From contig DAGU01000012.1 in NCBI GenBank assembly GCA_002498285.1, positions 1 through 19,384 on the forward strand: DNA of 19,384 nt, read 5' to 3'. The stretch comes from Methanomassiliicoccus sp. UBA386 (lineage in GTDB: Archaea > Thermoplasmatota > Thermoplasmata > Methanomassiliicoccales > Methanomassiliicoccaceae). Made by a program: the position numbers and the translations under genes. Below, piece by piece: positions 1 through 7,238 of this stretch. The number at the start of each line of letters is the position of its first letter. Position 1 is the first letter of the stretch. The notes under the pieces were generated by a model. It ran no database searches. It saw only the letters and a list, made by a program, of their open reading frames with translations, and was not told where the DNA came from.

Positions 1-13
1 TCCCGAGCAAAAC

Positions 14-25
14 ATTTAAAATATT
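14..25 (+). promoter_or_regulatory. TATA-like promoter element of tRNA-Gln
   Basis: An AT-only run containing TTTAAATATT sits about 25-35 bases before the mature 5' end of the tRNA gene. That is the expected spacing for an archaeal TATA box. It is the only AT-rich tract upstream within the window. Confidence 0.6.
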
Positions 26-49
26 GTAGCAGTTTCCAGGCAAGCACAA

Positions 50-122
50 AGCCCCGTAGTGTAGCGGTCAATCATGTGGGACTCTGGATCCTGCGACGGC
101 AGTTCGAATCTGCCCGGGGCTA
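50..122 (+). tRNA. tRNA-Gln (anticodon CTG)
   Basis: A cloverleaf can be drawn by hand. The 7-bp acceptor stem pairs 50-56 (AGCCCCG) with 115-121 (CGGGGCT), with A122 as discriminator. The T-arm pairs 98-102 (GGCAG) with 110-114 (CTGCC) around the loop TTCGAAT. The anticodon loop at 82-88 reads CTCTGGA, so bases 84-86 are the anticodon CTG, decoding CAG (Gln). The D-arm is weak, with three pairs. The CCA end is not encoded, no intron is visible, and the gene has its own TATA element. It is followed after 10 bases by the convergent PhoU/TrkA_C gene. Confidence 0.93.
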
Positions 123-132
123 CTCTTCTCCT

Positions 133-726
133 TCATCTAAGAAGGTCCTTGGCCTCCAGATGCTCCTCGCCAGCGGCCAGTTCTTGGAAGTACTGCTCGC
201 CGTCCAGAGGGCCCCTGGCGAACAGAAGGTCGCCCTCCATGAGCAGGGTGTCGCGGTCCGGCCCGTAGATGTAGCGGCGACCACGTCGGATCGCGATGAT
301 GTACATCCCGCTGTTGGTGGCCAGCCTCACCGCGCCCAGCGTGCTTCCGGCCAGGTCGGAGGACGGATGCACCGTGGCCGTCGTGATTATGACGTCCGAG
401 TCCCTCAAGGACAGTTCGATGACCGGATGGAGCGGCAGGTCGGAGCGCACCACCTGCGCTATCTTGAGCGCCGCGTAGGATATGTCCCTAACCGACTTCG
501 ACATCCTGATGATGGCCAGGGCCTTGGGGGAGTCGCGGTCCTCTATGGCCCGCTTGATCGCTAGTTCCTCGATCTCGTCCCCCAGCTCGTCCATCCGCCC
601 GTGCAGCTGGATGACCTCCTCGGCGATATCCTGGTTATCATAGAGAAGAGATGAGTAGGCCAGGTCCACCATCAGTTCGGAGGTGTCCTTGATCTCCAGC
701 AGCATGTCCTCTAGGCCCATGTTCAT
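133..726 (-). CDS. PhoU-like/TrkA_C (RCK_C) domain protein, second of a pair
   Basis: A 197-residue soluble protein. The N-terminal ~110 residues form long amphipathic helices resembling one PhoU-type three-helix unit. The C-terminal ~80 residues are a TrkA_C/RCK_C regulatory domain (the stretch from the VIELSLRDSD region through YIYGPDRDTLLMEGDLLFARG). RCK_C domains bind ligands and gate or regulate cation transporters. The start is set at 726 because its ATG overlaps the stop of the upstream paralogue (ATGA) and follows a GGAGGA ribosome site; the frame stays open to 765. Pairing with a homologous upstream gene and a divergent MgtE-like transporter suggests regulatory subunits for divalent or monovalent cation transport. 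This is inferred from domains and context; the ligand is unknown. Confidence 0.85.
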   Translation of the reverse strand: MNMGLEDMLLEIKDTSELMVDLAYSSLLYDNQDIAEEVIQLHGRMDELGDEIEELAIKRAIEDRDSPKALAIIRMSKSVRDISYAALKIAQVVRSDLPLHPVIELSLRDSDVIITTATVHPSSDLAGSTLGAVRLATNSGMYIIAIRRGRRYIYGPDRDTLLMEGDLLFARGPLDGEQYFQELAAGEEHLEAKDLLR

Positions 727-1343
727 TCCTCCTCCGGATACTCCGGCCACTTCTCCTCGCCGCACGCGAAGCGCTTCAGCCTCTCGTAGCCGTCCTCGGT
801 GCCTCTTACGATCAGAACGTCCCCACCCTTCATCCGAAGCGTCTCTTCAGGATCGTATATCCAGCGGATGCCTCTCTTCACGGCAATGATGCGCATGCCT
901 GTCTCCGCCTCCACGCTCATGTCCGCGATGGTGCGGCCCTTCATGTCCGATCTCTCGGACAGGGTCAGCAGGTGGATCTTCTCCTCGGCGTTCTTTAGCA
1001 CCAGGGATAGGAAGGGAGTGGGCGACGGCCCGATCTCCAGCAGGTCGACCATGTCCCCCGCGGCGCGGGAGATTATAGCGGCCGCCTCGGCGACCTCCAG
1101 CAGCCCCGACAGCATGGTGGCGTCCTCCTTGTTGCGAGCGGCCAGCATGGCGCGGACCTTTATCTCGTGATTCAGAAGGCCCACCCGGGACTCCAGATGC
1201 TGCACCTCCTGTCCGATCTCCTGGCTGTCGAATATGAGGGATGCGTAAGCGAGGTCCACCACCACCTCGGATATGTCCTTCATCTCGGTGAGGAGCTCCC
1301 GGACCGTTAACCTACTCGCCTCGCCCGCCTCATCCGACCGCAT
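723..1343 (-). CDS. PhoU-like/TrkA_C (RCK_C) domain protein, first of a pair
   Basis: A 206-residue cytoplasmic protein with the same layout as its downstream neighbour: an N-terminal PhoU-like helical half (about 1-110), then a TrkA_C domain (about 118-200) with the typical IIAVKRG...GGDVLIVRG pattern. The ATG at 1343 follows a strong purine-rich ribosome site (GGGAGGGG). Its stop overlaps the next start by ATGA, so the two are co-translated. The two proteins are clearly paralogous (ISEVVVDLAYASLIFDSQEI in this copy aligns with TSELMVDLAYSSLLYDNQDI in the other), which suggests duplication and perhaps a heteromer. Proteins of this layout are known in archaea near MgtE-like permeases. No catalytic residues are visible. 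Confidence 0.87.
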   Translation of the reverse strand: MRSDEAGEASRLTVRELLTEMKDISEVVVDLAYASLIFDSQEIGQEVQHLESRVGLLNHEIKVRAMLAARNKEDATMLSGLLEVAEAAAIISRAAGDMVDLLEIGPSPTPFLSLVLKNAEEKIHLLTLSERSDMKGRTIADMSVEAETGMRIIAVKRGIRWIYDPEETLRMKGGDVLIVRGTEDGYERLKRFACGEEKWPEYPEEE

Positions 1344-1872
1344 ATGCTTCCCCTCCCACGCGAGAACATAAGAGAGTGGGGACCATGCGATCGTGGAACC
1401 GATGTCTTGGTCTATTACCCATTACTATCCGGGCAGGATGCCCCTCCGTCCGGCTAATTGCCAAATGACATATATTTACATAACGAATGAGAGAACGCCC
1501 ACGAGCTTGTTCACGGGATGGATTGCCCTAAATGTTATATGTCGCTATCCCGGTGCGGCCTAAGCCATTACACTACCGCCCTACGGCGTGCAAGTTCTGG
1601 CAACAGATCTGCCTCCCAGGAGGCAGTTGACCGCATCGGCCCGGGATGTCGTTCGATTCGTCCTTGACCATAGGTGCCGGTCGATCGCACCAAGACAGGA
1701 TTGGTGCAAGGGCCGCATTGATACATCTCCGGAGGCTCAGGCGTTAGCGACGCCGACCTCAGGATCCCGCGACCGAGGTCGTGGGAGTGTCAAATTTGGT
1801 TGGCCTTCTCCGTCCCCGCCGCCTGACCAAAATAAAAATAACGGTGGTGGGATACCATGGCAGGGTGAGTTG
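1344..1872. other. 530-base divergent intergenic region with several predicted hairpins
   Basis: This gene-poor spacer lies between the PhoU/TrkA_C pair and the transporter. The right half carries short perfect or near-perfect inverted repeats: 1609-1626 (CTGCCTC/GAGGCAG), 1687-1707 (GCACCAA/TTGGTGC), 1732-1760 (GAGG/CCTC around GGCGT/ACGCC) and 1766-1785 (CCCGCGAC/GTCGTGGG with one G-T pair). An AT-rich element (GTTATATG, about 1534-1541) could drive a plus-strand transcript from about 1562. A frame open into the transporter (1588-1872) looks non-coding: it encodes low-complexity, proline- and arginine-rich sequence with no recognisable domain. Confidence 0.5.
1828..1842 (+). promoter_or_regulatory. 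TATA-like element of the MgtE-like gene
   Basis: The run CAAAATAAAAATAAC is centred about 38 bases before the chosen ATG at 1873. With archaeal spacing, transcription would begin near 1861 and leave a 12-base leader containing GGTGAG (1864-1869). This supports the 1873 start over upstream in-frame starts. Confidence 0.6.
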
Positions 1873-3090
1873 ATGGCTAGGAGGGCGGGATCTTTCTTTT
1901 CAAGGAACAGGTCGGTGTTCTCTCTCGGCCTGGTGGCCCTGATGATCTCCTCCCTCGGAGATCTACTGGCCGGCGCCACCCTGGGCTTCATGACCGACAC
2001 TTTGGACCTGCTGCCGGGCCTGATGATCCTCATACCTCCAGCCATCGGCATGAGGGGCAATATATTCGGGGCGTTGGGCAGCCGGCTGGGAACGGCCATG
2101 CACATGGGCACCTTCGAGGTCTCCTTACGCCCCCGTTCGATCCTGCGCCAGAACATGGAGTCATCCCTGATCCTGACGCTGATAATGTCCCTCCTCATGG
2201 GAATCCTGGCCAAGATAGTGGCCGATCTTTTCGGAACGCCCAGCATATCAATGCAGGACTTCGTGTTCATCTCGGTGCTGGGGGGCGTGCTGGCCGGGCT
2301 CATCCTCTTCGTGATAAACGTTGCAGTGGCAAGGGCCGGCTTCAAGAGGAACTGGGATGTGGACAACATCTCGGCGCCGCTCATCACCGCGGCGGGGGAC
2401 ATAGTGACGCTGCCCATGCTGTTCCTGGCCGCCATCATGGTGCTGGATGCCCCACCGATCCTCATCGACATCTTTTTCGCGCTGTTCATCGCCGCCACCC
2501 TGGCGCTGACCTTCCTGCTTTTCCGCAAGGGGCAAAAGGCGGTTAAGCGGGTGGTCCGCCATAGCTTCCCGGTGCTTACCCTGTGCGTGGCGCTGGACCT
2601 CGTGGCAGGCCTTACCATAGACCACCAGCTGGAGAGCCTGGTAGCCCTCCCCGCGCTCCTGGTCCTCATACCTCCTTTCCTGGAGGACGCCAACGCCCTG
2701 GGAGGCATCCTCACCTCCAGGTTCACCACCCTGCTGCACATGGGTCAAATGGAACCGGCGGGCGTCCCGGGGGCAGCGGCCAGGGAGAACTTCGCCATAA
2801 CCTATGTGTTCGCCCTATGGGTGTTCACCCTGGTGGGCGTGTCGTCCTACGCGGTGGCCTGGGCCATGGGTCTTAGCTCCCCGCCCCTGTGGGACATGGT
2901 GGCCCTCACCCTGGTGGCTGGCCTGATGACAGTGACGGTCCTCAACATCGTCGCCTACTACGTGGCGGTGATGACCTATCGCATGAACCTCGATCCCGAC
3001 GATCACTCGATCCCCCTGACCTCGTCGGCGGTGGACATGATCGGCTCGTTCGCCCTCATCGGCACCATTCTGCTTATGGGGCTGGGATAA
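1873..3090 (+). CDS. Two-domain MgtE/SLC41-like divalent cation transporter
   Basis: A 405-residue integral membrane protein made of two tandem MgtE-type membrane domains, probably five helices each. The internal duplication is visible: the loop LIPPAIGMRGNIFG...HMG (53-79) matches LIPPFLEDANALGG...HMG (265-291), and the acidic segment DVDNISAPLITAAGD (162-176) matches DPDDHSIPLTSSAVD (374-388). The second aligns with the Asp-rich ion-pathway segment of MgtE/SLC41 channels. The cytosolic Mg-sensing N and CBS domains of bacterial MgtE are absent. The likely substrate is Mg2+ or a related divalent ion. The divergent PhoU/TrkA_C pair may provide the missing regulatory function. The ATG at 1873 is favoured by the TATA spacing and GGTGAG. 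Family assignment is firm; the substrate is inferred. Confidence 0.87.
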   Translation: MARRAGSFFSRNRSVFSLGLVALMISSLGDLLAGATLGFMTDTLDLLPGLMILIPPAIGMRGNIFGALGSRLGTAMHMGTFEVSLRPRSILRQNMESSLILTLIMSLLMGILAKIVADLFGTPSISMQDFVFISVLGGVLAGLILFVINVAVARAGFKRNWDVDNISAPLITAAGDIVTLPMLFLAAIMVLDAPPILIDIFFALFIAATLALTFLLFRKGQKAVKRVVRHSFPVLTLCVALDLVAGLTIDHQLESLVALPALLVLIPPFLEDANALGGILTSRFTTLLHMGQMEPAGVPGAAARENFAITYVFALWVFTLVGVSSYAVAWAMGLSSPPLWDMVALTLVAGLMTVTVLNIVAYYVAVMTYRMNLDPDDHSIPLTSSAVDMIGSFALIGTILLMGLG

Positions 3091-3097
3091 GCGAACG

Positions 3098-3110
3098 ACA
3101 ACCTTTTACG
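3098..3110 (+). promoter_or_regulatory. Possible TATA element of purP
   Basis: The stretch ACAACCTTTTACG lies in the 52-base gap after the transporter gene and is centred about 37 bases before the purP ATG. That spacing allows a start near 3132 with a leader of about 10 bases. The match is weak, so read-through from the transporter gene remains possible. Confidence 0.35.
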
Positions 3111-3142
3111 CTCTAGTCCGTTCCACTTGTGAGTGAGCGTCC

Positions 3143-4300
3143 ATGATAGATAGGAATGCCGTCATCGAACTGCTTGAGCACTATGACCTTGACAAAGTGA
3201 AGATCGGCGTCATCGGCTCCCATTCCGCCCTTGACACCTGCGACGGTGCGGTGGAAGAGGGATTCCGCACCCTGGCGGTATGCCAGGAAGGAAGGGACAC
3301 CCCCTACTCCCGTTACTTCAAGACGCAGCGTGATCTGTCGGGAAAGCTCCGCCGGGGCATGGTGGACGAGGTGATGCTCCTTCCCCGGTTCAAGGATGTC
3401 ATGAAGGAGGAGAACATGGAGAGGCTGCGCTCCCAGAACGTTCTCTTCATACCTAACCGCTCCTTCACCTCATACGTCTCCATGGACGCCGTGGAGGACG
3501 ACTTCATGGTCCCGCTCGTCGGGTCACGCAACCTGTTGCGCAGTGAGGACCGCGGCGGCCCCCGGGACTATTATTGGCTGCTGGAGAAGGCCAACCTGCC
3601 GTCTCCGCGCAAGATCACCGACCCCAAGGACATCAACTCCCTGAGCATCATCAAGCTGCATCATGCCAAGAAGAAGCTGGAAAGGGGCTTCTTCACCTGT
3701 GCCTCGTACCAGGAGTACAAGGAGAAGGCGGCGGCGCTGCTCCAGCAGGGGGTCATCGACCAGGAGTGCCTCGATACCGCCCGGATGGAGGAGTACATCA
3801 TCGGGCCTGTGTTCAATCTGGACTTCTTCTACTCCCCTCTCGAGAGGGAGGGGGAGAAGGTCGAGCTGCTGGGCGTTGATTGGAGGTTCGAGAGCTCGCT
3901 GGACGGGCATGTACGCATCCCCGCCCTGCAGCAGATGACCCTGAACGAGGAGCAGCGCATACCCGAGTATACCGTGTGCGGGCACAACTCCGCCACCATC
4001 CGGGAGTCGCTGCTGGAGAGCGCCTTCGAGCTGGCCGAGAGGTTCGTGGCCGCGGCCAGGGAGCATTTCTCCCCCGGCATCATCGGACCGTTCTGCCTGC
4101 AGACCTGCGTGGACAAGGACCTGAACTTCTACATCTACGACGTGGCGCCCCGCATCGGCGGAGGGACCAATGTCCACATGAACGTGGGCCATGCGTACGG
4201 CAACTCGCTGTGGAGGACCAACGTTTCCACCGGCCGCAGGCTGGCCATGGAGGTCCGGCGGGCCGTGGAGGAGGACCGCCTCAGTGAGATCATCACCTGA
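3143..4300 (+). CDS. purP: FAICAR synthetase, formate-dependent (PurP)
   Basis: A 385-residue ATP-grasp enzyme of the archaeal PurP family (5-formaminoimidazole-4-carboxamide ribonucleotide synthetase). It joins formate to AICAR with ATP, the penultimate step of archaeal purine synthesis, replacing the folate-dependent step of PurH. Diagnostic sequence includes the N-terminal GSHSALD (25-31), where the nucleotide-binding fold begins, and the C-terminal ATP-grasp signature YDVAPRIGGGTNVH (332-345). Length is normal for the family (about 340-390). Archaea often carry several PurP paralogues, some of uncertain activity; nothing here argues against an active enzyme. The ATG at 3143 has only a weak GTGAGTGAG ribosome site. 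The ligase gene follows after six bases, so the two are probably co-transcribed. Confidence 0.9.
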   Translation: MIDRNAVIELLEHYDLDKVKIGVIGSHSALDTCDGAVEEGFRTLAVCQEGRDTPYSRYFKTQRDLSGKLRRGMVDEVMLLPRFKDVMKEENMERLRSQNVLFIPNRSFTSYVSMDAVEDDFMVPLVGSRNLLRSEDRGGPRDYYWLLEKANLPSPRKITDPKDINSLSIIKLHHAKKKLERGFFTCASYQEYKEKAAALLQQGVIDQECLDTARMEEYIIGPVFNLDFFYSPLEREGEKVELLGVDWRFESSLDGHVRIPALQQMTLNEEQRIPEYTVCGHNSATIRESLLESAFELAERFVAAAREHFSPGIIGPFCLQTCVDKDLNFYIYDVAPRIGGGTNVHMNVGHAYGNSLWRTNVSTGRRLAMEVRRAVEEDRLSEIIT

Positions 4301-4306
4301 TGCGGC

Positions 4307-5032
4307 ATGTGGCGCCTGGTAGACTCCGGCTGGAAGGGCGCGGCCTACACCGCCGCGGCCGATGAGGCCATCCTCACCGCCCGGGCCGAGGGCTCGGCCC
4401 CCAGCACCCTCCATCTGTACCGTCGCGACGCCCCGGCGATATCCATAGGCTACTTTCAGAAGGTCCGGGAGTGCGTCGATCTCGTCGTGGCGAAGGAGGA
4501 GAACATCTCCCTGGTCCGCCGCATGTCAGGCGGCAGCGCGATTTATTCGGACCGGGGGCAGCTGACATATTGCATCGTTGCCGATGAGCATGATCTCCCT
4601 GGTACCGCGGAGGATGTGTTCGAGAGCGTGTGCGGCGCGCTGATCGATGCGCTGTCGACGTTCGGCATCGAGGCCGAGCATCACCGGCCTAACGACGTCC
4701 TCGTCCGTGGGAGAAAGATCTCGGGCAGCGCGCAGGTGCGTCGCCTCGGATGCATAGCGCAGCACGGAACCATTCTCGTGGACACCGACCTCGGGCTGAT
4801 GAGCAGGGCCCTGCTCTCGGCCAAGAGGCCCAGGGACGGCATGACCACCATGGCCCTGGAGCTGGGCCAGGCGCCGCCCATGGAGGATGTCGCCAGAGCG
4901 GTGGTGGACGCATTCCGCAGAACGTTCGGCGTGACGATGGCAGAAGGCCGCCTGACCGAACGCGAAAGTGGAGAGATCGATCACCTGCTAGAGACGAAGT
5001 ATTCTACCGAGCGCCACACCTTCCAGAGGTGA
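4307..5032 (+). CDS. lplA: Lipoate-protein ligase A family, catalytic domain
   Basis: A 241-residue BPL/LplA/LipB-fold protein. Hallmarks are the lipoyl-AMP loop RRMSGGSAIY (71-80), the PNDVLV segment (128-133), the catalytic lysine motif RKISGSAQ (136-143, Lys137) and HGTILV (153-158). Such enzymes activate lipoate (or octanoate) with ATP and transfer it to a lysine on GcvH or 2-oxoacid dehydrogenase E2 proteins. The protein stops at the catalytic domain; the accessory C-terminal domain, which some archaea encode as a separate LplB protein, is not found within the window. The start is six bases after purP. The stop lies four bases from the stop of the convergent acetyltransferase gene. The family is clear; the exact substrate is not. 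Confidence 0.86.
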   Translation: MWRLVDSGWKGAAYTAAADEAILTARAEGSAPSTLHLYRRDAPAISIGYFQKVRECVDLVVAKEENISLVRRMSGGSAIYSDRGQLTYCIVADEHDLPGTAEDVFESVCGALIDALSTFGIEAEHHRPNDVLVRGRKISGSAQVRRLGCIAQHGTILVDTDLGLMSRALLSAKRPRDGMTTMALELGQAPPMEDVARAVVDAFRRTFGVTMAEGRLTERESGEIDHLLETKYSTERHTFQR

Positions 5033-5036
5033 ACGC

Positions 5037-5522
5037 TCAGAAGGTGCTCAGGTCCAGGTACGCGATCTTGCGGTCCTCGGCCAAAAAGTTCAGCTTCCTG
5101 TGAAGCAGGAGCGAGGGAACGTTGTCCGGCGAGATGGATGAATGCACCACCGTGGCCCCCTGCTTCTTGCTCTCCTCGGCCAGGCGGCGCATCAGCAGAT
5201 ACCCGATGCCCATGCGGCGGAACTCCTGGTCCACGCCGATGTTCTCGACCCACGCCACCTTCTCGATGCCATCGATCCACGGGATCACCTGGGCGAAGAT
5301 GAAGCCCACCACCTTGTCGCCTTCCTTGGCCACGAAGGACAGGCCGCCATCGCGGTAATGGGAGAAGGAGCCGCTGGCCGAAGCCCCCAGCTTCTGCCTG
5401 ACCTCCTGGTCGAAGTCCTCCCACTTCTTCTCCATGATCTGCTCCACGTACTCGCGTATGCATGCCAGCTCCAGCATGCGCACCGATACGCGGTCCTCGT
5501 CGGTGAGCGGGACGATCTTCAC
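5037..5522 (-). CDS. GNAT-family N-acetyltransferase
   Basis: A 161-residue single-domain GNAT protein. The acetyl-CoA pyrophosphate loop reads VDQEFRRMGIG (97-107, the [Q/R]xxGx[G/A] motif). It is preceded by the beta-4 strand WVENIG, and the later helix/strand segment SISPDNVPSLLLHRKLNF is the usual motif B region. The substrate cannot be read from sequence; N-terminal or lysine acetylation of proteins is possible. The start is GTG at 5522, preceded by a good GGAGGAG site. That GTG directly follows the amber stop of argS in the same frame, so the gene is the last member of the aRF1-ArgS operon. Confidence 0.88.
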   Translation of the reverse strand: MKIVPLTDEDRVSVRMLELACIREYVEQIMEKKWEDFDQEVRQKLGASASGSFSHYRDGGLSFVAKEGDKVVGFIFAQVIPWIDGIEKVAWVENIGVDQEFRRMGIGYLLMRRLAEESKKQGATVVHSSISPDNVPSLLLHRKLNFLAEDRKIAYLDLSTF

Positions 5523-7238
5523 CTACATCTCCTCCGGGGCGCTCAGTCCGAGCGTGTTCAGCGCGTTGGCCAGAACGATGCGGGTCGCCTCTACCAGCGC
5601 CAGACGGGCGTTCTTCATCTCCTCCCCCTTGAGCACTGGCACGTAGGTGTAGAACTGATTGAACGCCGACGCCACATCGTGGCAGTACACCGGCAGGAGA
5701 TGTATGCGGGCCTTCTCCCCCGCCTCCTCGATGACCGACGGGAACCTGGCCAGCTCCTTGATGAGCTTGGCCTCGTAATCGTTGGTGAGCACCGACGGAT
5801 CGGCCGAGCGGTCGAAGTCGCCCGCCTTGCGCAGGATGCTGCACGCCCTGGCATGAGCATACTGCACGAACGGCGCTGAATTCCCTTCGAAGTTCATCGC
5901 CTCCTCCCACTTGAAGACCAGCTGCTTCTCCGGCTGCACGCGCACGATGTTGTAGCGGACGGCCCCTCGCCCAATGTTACGGGCGATCTCCTTCATCTTC
6001 TCCTCCGGAAGGTCGTCGCGGCGCTTGCGGACCTCCTCCATGGCGCGCTCCTCGGCCTCCTCGATGAGGTCGTCGAGATACACCACCACCCCCTTGCGGG
6101 TGGACATCCGTCCCTCCGGCAGGGAGACGAAGGAGTAGAAGATGCATTCCGGCGCGCGGTCCTTGCCGAGGAACCTCAGGGCGTTGGCCAGCTGGGCCTG
6201 TCCCAGCTTCTGGTCCTCGCCCAGGATGTTGATGGCCCGGTCGGCGCGGCCGAACTTGTTCAGGTGATAGGCGATGTCCCTGGTGGTGTATAGCGTGGTG
6301 CCGTCTGAACGGGTGAAGAAGAACTTGGTCCCCCGTCCATGGATGCCGCAGCCCTCCAGGTCGAGATATAGCGCGCCTTTGTCCTCGCGGCACACTGCGC
6401 ACTTGCTCAGCTCTTCCACCACCTGACGGGCCACGCCGTTCTTTATGAAGTCCGACTCCCAGGTGAAGCGGTCTATCTGCACGTTGATGGCCTTGAGGCT
6501 CTGCACGATCCCATCCAGCATCATGCTGGCGGTCCTGCGGACGGTATCGATGACCTCGGCGTCCCCGGCCTCGAAACGGACCAGCATGTCGGCTACCTGC
6601 TTGGCCACCTCCGAGTCCGCCTCCATCATCTGGTTGGCCTTGCGGTAGAAGGGCACCAGGCGATGGTCGGCCTTGTCGCGGTCGACGGCGTCCACCTCCG
6701 ACGGATCGATGTGCTCCAACCCCCAGGCAAGCAGCACCACCTGCTTGCCGACATCATTCACCAGATATTCCGTGGTGACGTCGTAGCCACACGCCCGCAT
6801 GCACCTGGCCAGAGTGTCGCCGATGATGGGGTTGCGCGCCCTGCCCACGTGGATCGGTCCGGTGGGATTGACGGAAGTGTGCTCCAGCAGCACCTTTTCC
6901 GGCTTGTCCTGCCCGCGACCGTAGTCGGGCCCCTCGCCCAGAACGGCGCGGACGGTGGAGGCGGCCAGCGCTGCCTTGTCCACATTGAAGTTCAGATAGC
7001 CGTTCTCAGCCCAGGCCCTCGATACCAATTTCATGGCCGGCAGTTTGCCTGCCGCCTCCTGGGCGATGGCGACCGGCGCCTTGCGCAGGACCTTGGCCAG
7101 GGGGAAGCACGGGATGGCCAGGTCGGCGATGCCGGTAGACGGCGTCTCGATATCGAATGCCGCCTCAACTCCCATGGAGCGGAACGCCTCCTCGGCTGCG
7201 CTCTTTGCTTCAGAACGGAACTGGCTCATGGGGTCCAT
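5523..7238 (-). CDS. argS: Arginyl-tRNA synthetase
   Basis: A 571-residue class I aminoacyl-tRNA synthetase that charges tRNA-Arg. The N-terminal Add-1 domain (about 1-100) contacts the tRNA D-loop. The class I signature HVGR (130-133) follows the ArgS-typical EHTSVNPTGPIH. The KMSKS equivalent is MSTRKG (378-383). The C-terminal anticodon-binding domain begins near QYAHAR (459-464) and the protein ends in the usual L-x-APEEM tail. The start overlaps the aRF1 stop by one base (TAATG) behind GGAGTGA. The gene ends in TAG, the only amber stop among the intact genes of the window. Confidence 0.97.
   Translation of the reverse strand: MDPMSQFRSEAKSAAEEAFRSMGVEAAFDIETPSTGIADLAIPCFPLAKVLRKAPVAIAQEAAGKLPAMKLVSRAWAENGYLNFNVDKAALAASTVRAVLGEGPDYGRGQDKPEKVLLEHTSVNPTGPIHVGRARNPIIGDTLARCMRACGYDVTTEYLVNDVGKQVVLLAWGLEHIDPSEVDAVDRDKADHRLVPFYRKANQMMEADSEVAKQVADMLVRFEAGDAEVIDTVRRTASMMLDGIVQSLKAINVQIDRFTWESDFIKNGVARQVVEELSKCAVCREDKGALYLDLEGCGIHGRGTKFFFTRSDGTTLYTTRDIAYHLNKFGRADRAINILGEDQKLGQAQLANALRFLGKDRAPECIFYSFVSLPEGRMSTRKGVVVYLDDLIEEAEERAMEEVRKRRDDLPEEKMKEIARNIGRGAVRYNIVRVQPEKQLVFKWEEAMNFEGNSAPFVQYAHARACSILRKAGDFDRSADPSVLTNDYEAKLIKELARFPSVIEEAGEKARIHLLPVYCHDVASAFNQFYTYVPVLKGEEMKNARLALVEATRIVLANALNTLGLSAPEEM

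Noticed and set aside
1562..1800. M-box, RNase P RNA or SRP RNA in the hairpin-rich spacer
   Set aside because: None of the conserved blocks of these RNAs could be recognised by eye.
1588..1872. 95-codon in-frame extension upstream of the MgtE-like gene
   Set aside because: Composition is low-complexity and unlike the protein, it contains hairpins, and the TATA box plus GGTGAG support the ATG at 1873.
1737..2741. Long open frame on the minus strand opposite the transporter
   Set aside because: It is Arg/Ser/Met-rich antisense of a membrane-protein gene with no domain; the plus-strand frame has clear MgtE motifs.
3524..4414. Long minus-strand open frame opposite purP
   Set aside because: High-GC shadow frame without domains; it overlaps clear PurP and LplA coding sequence.
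4981..5910. Long minus-strand open frame across the argS/GNAT junction
   Set aside because: Gly/Arg-rich off-frame translation; ArgS and GNAT motifs lie in the neighbouring frame.
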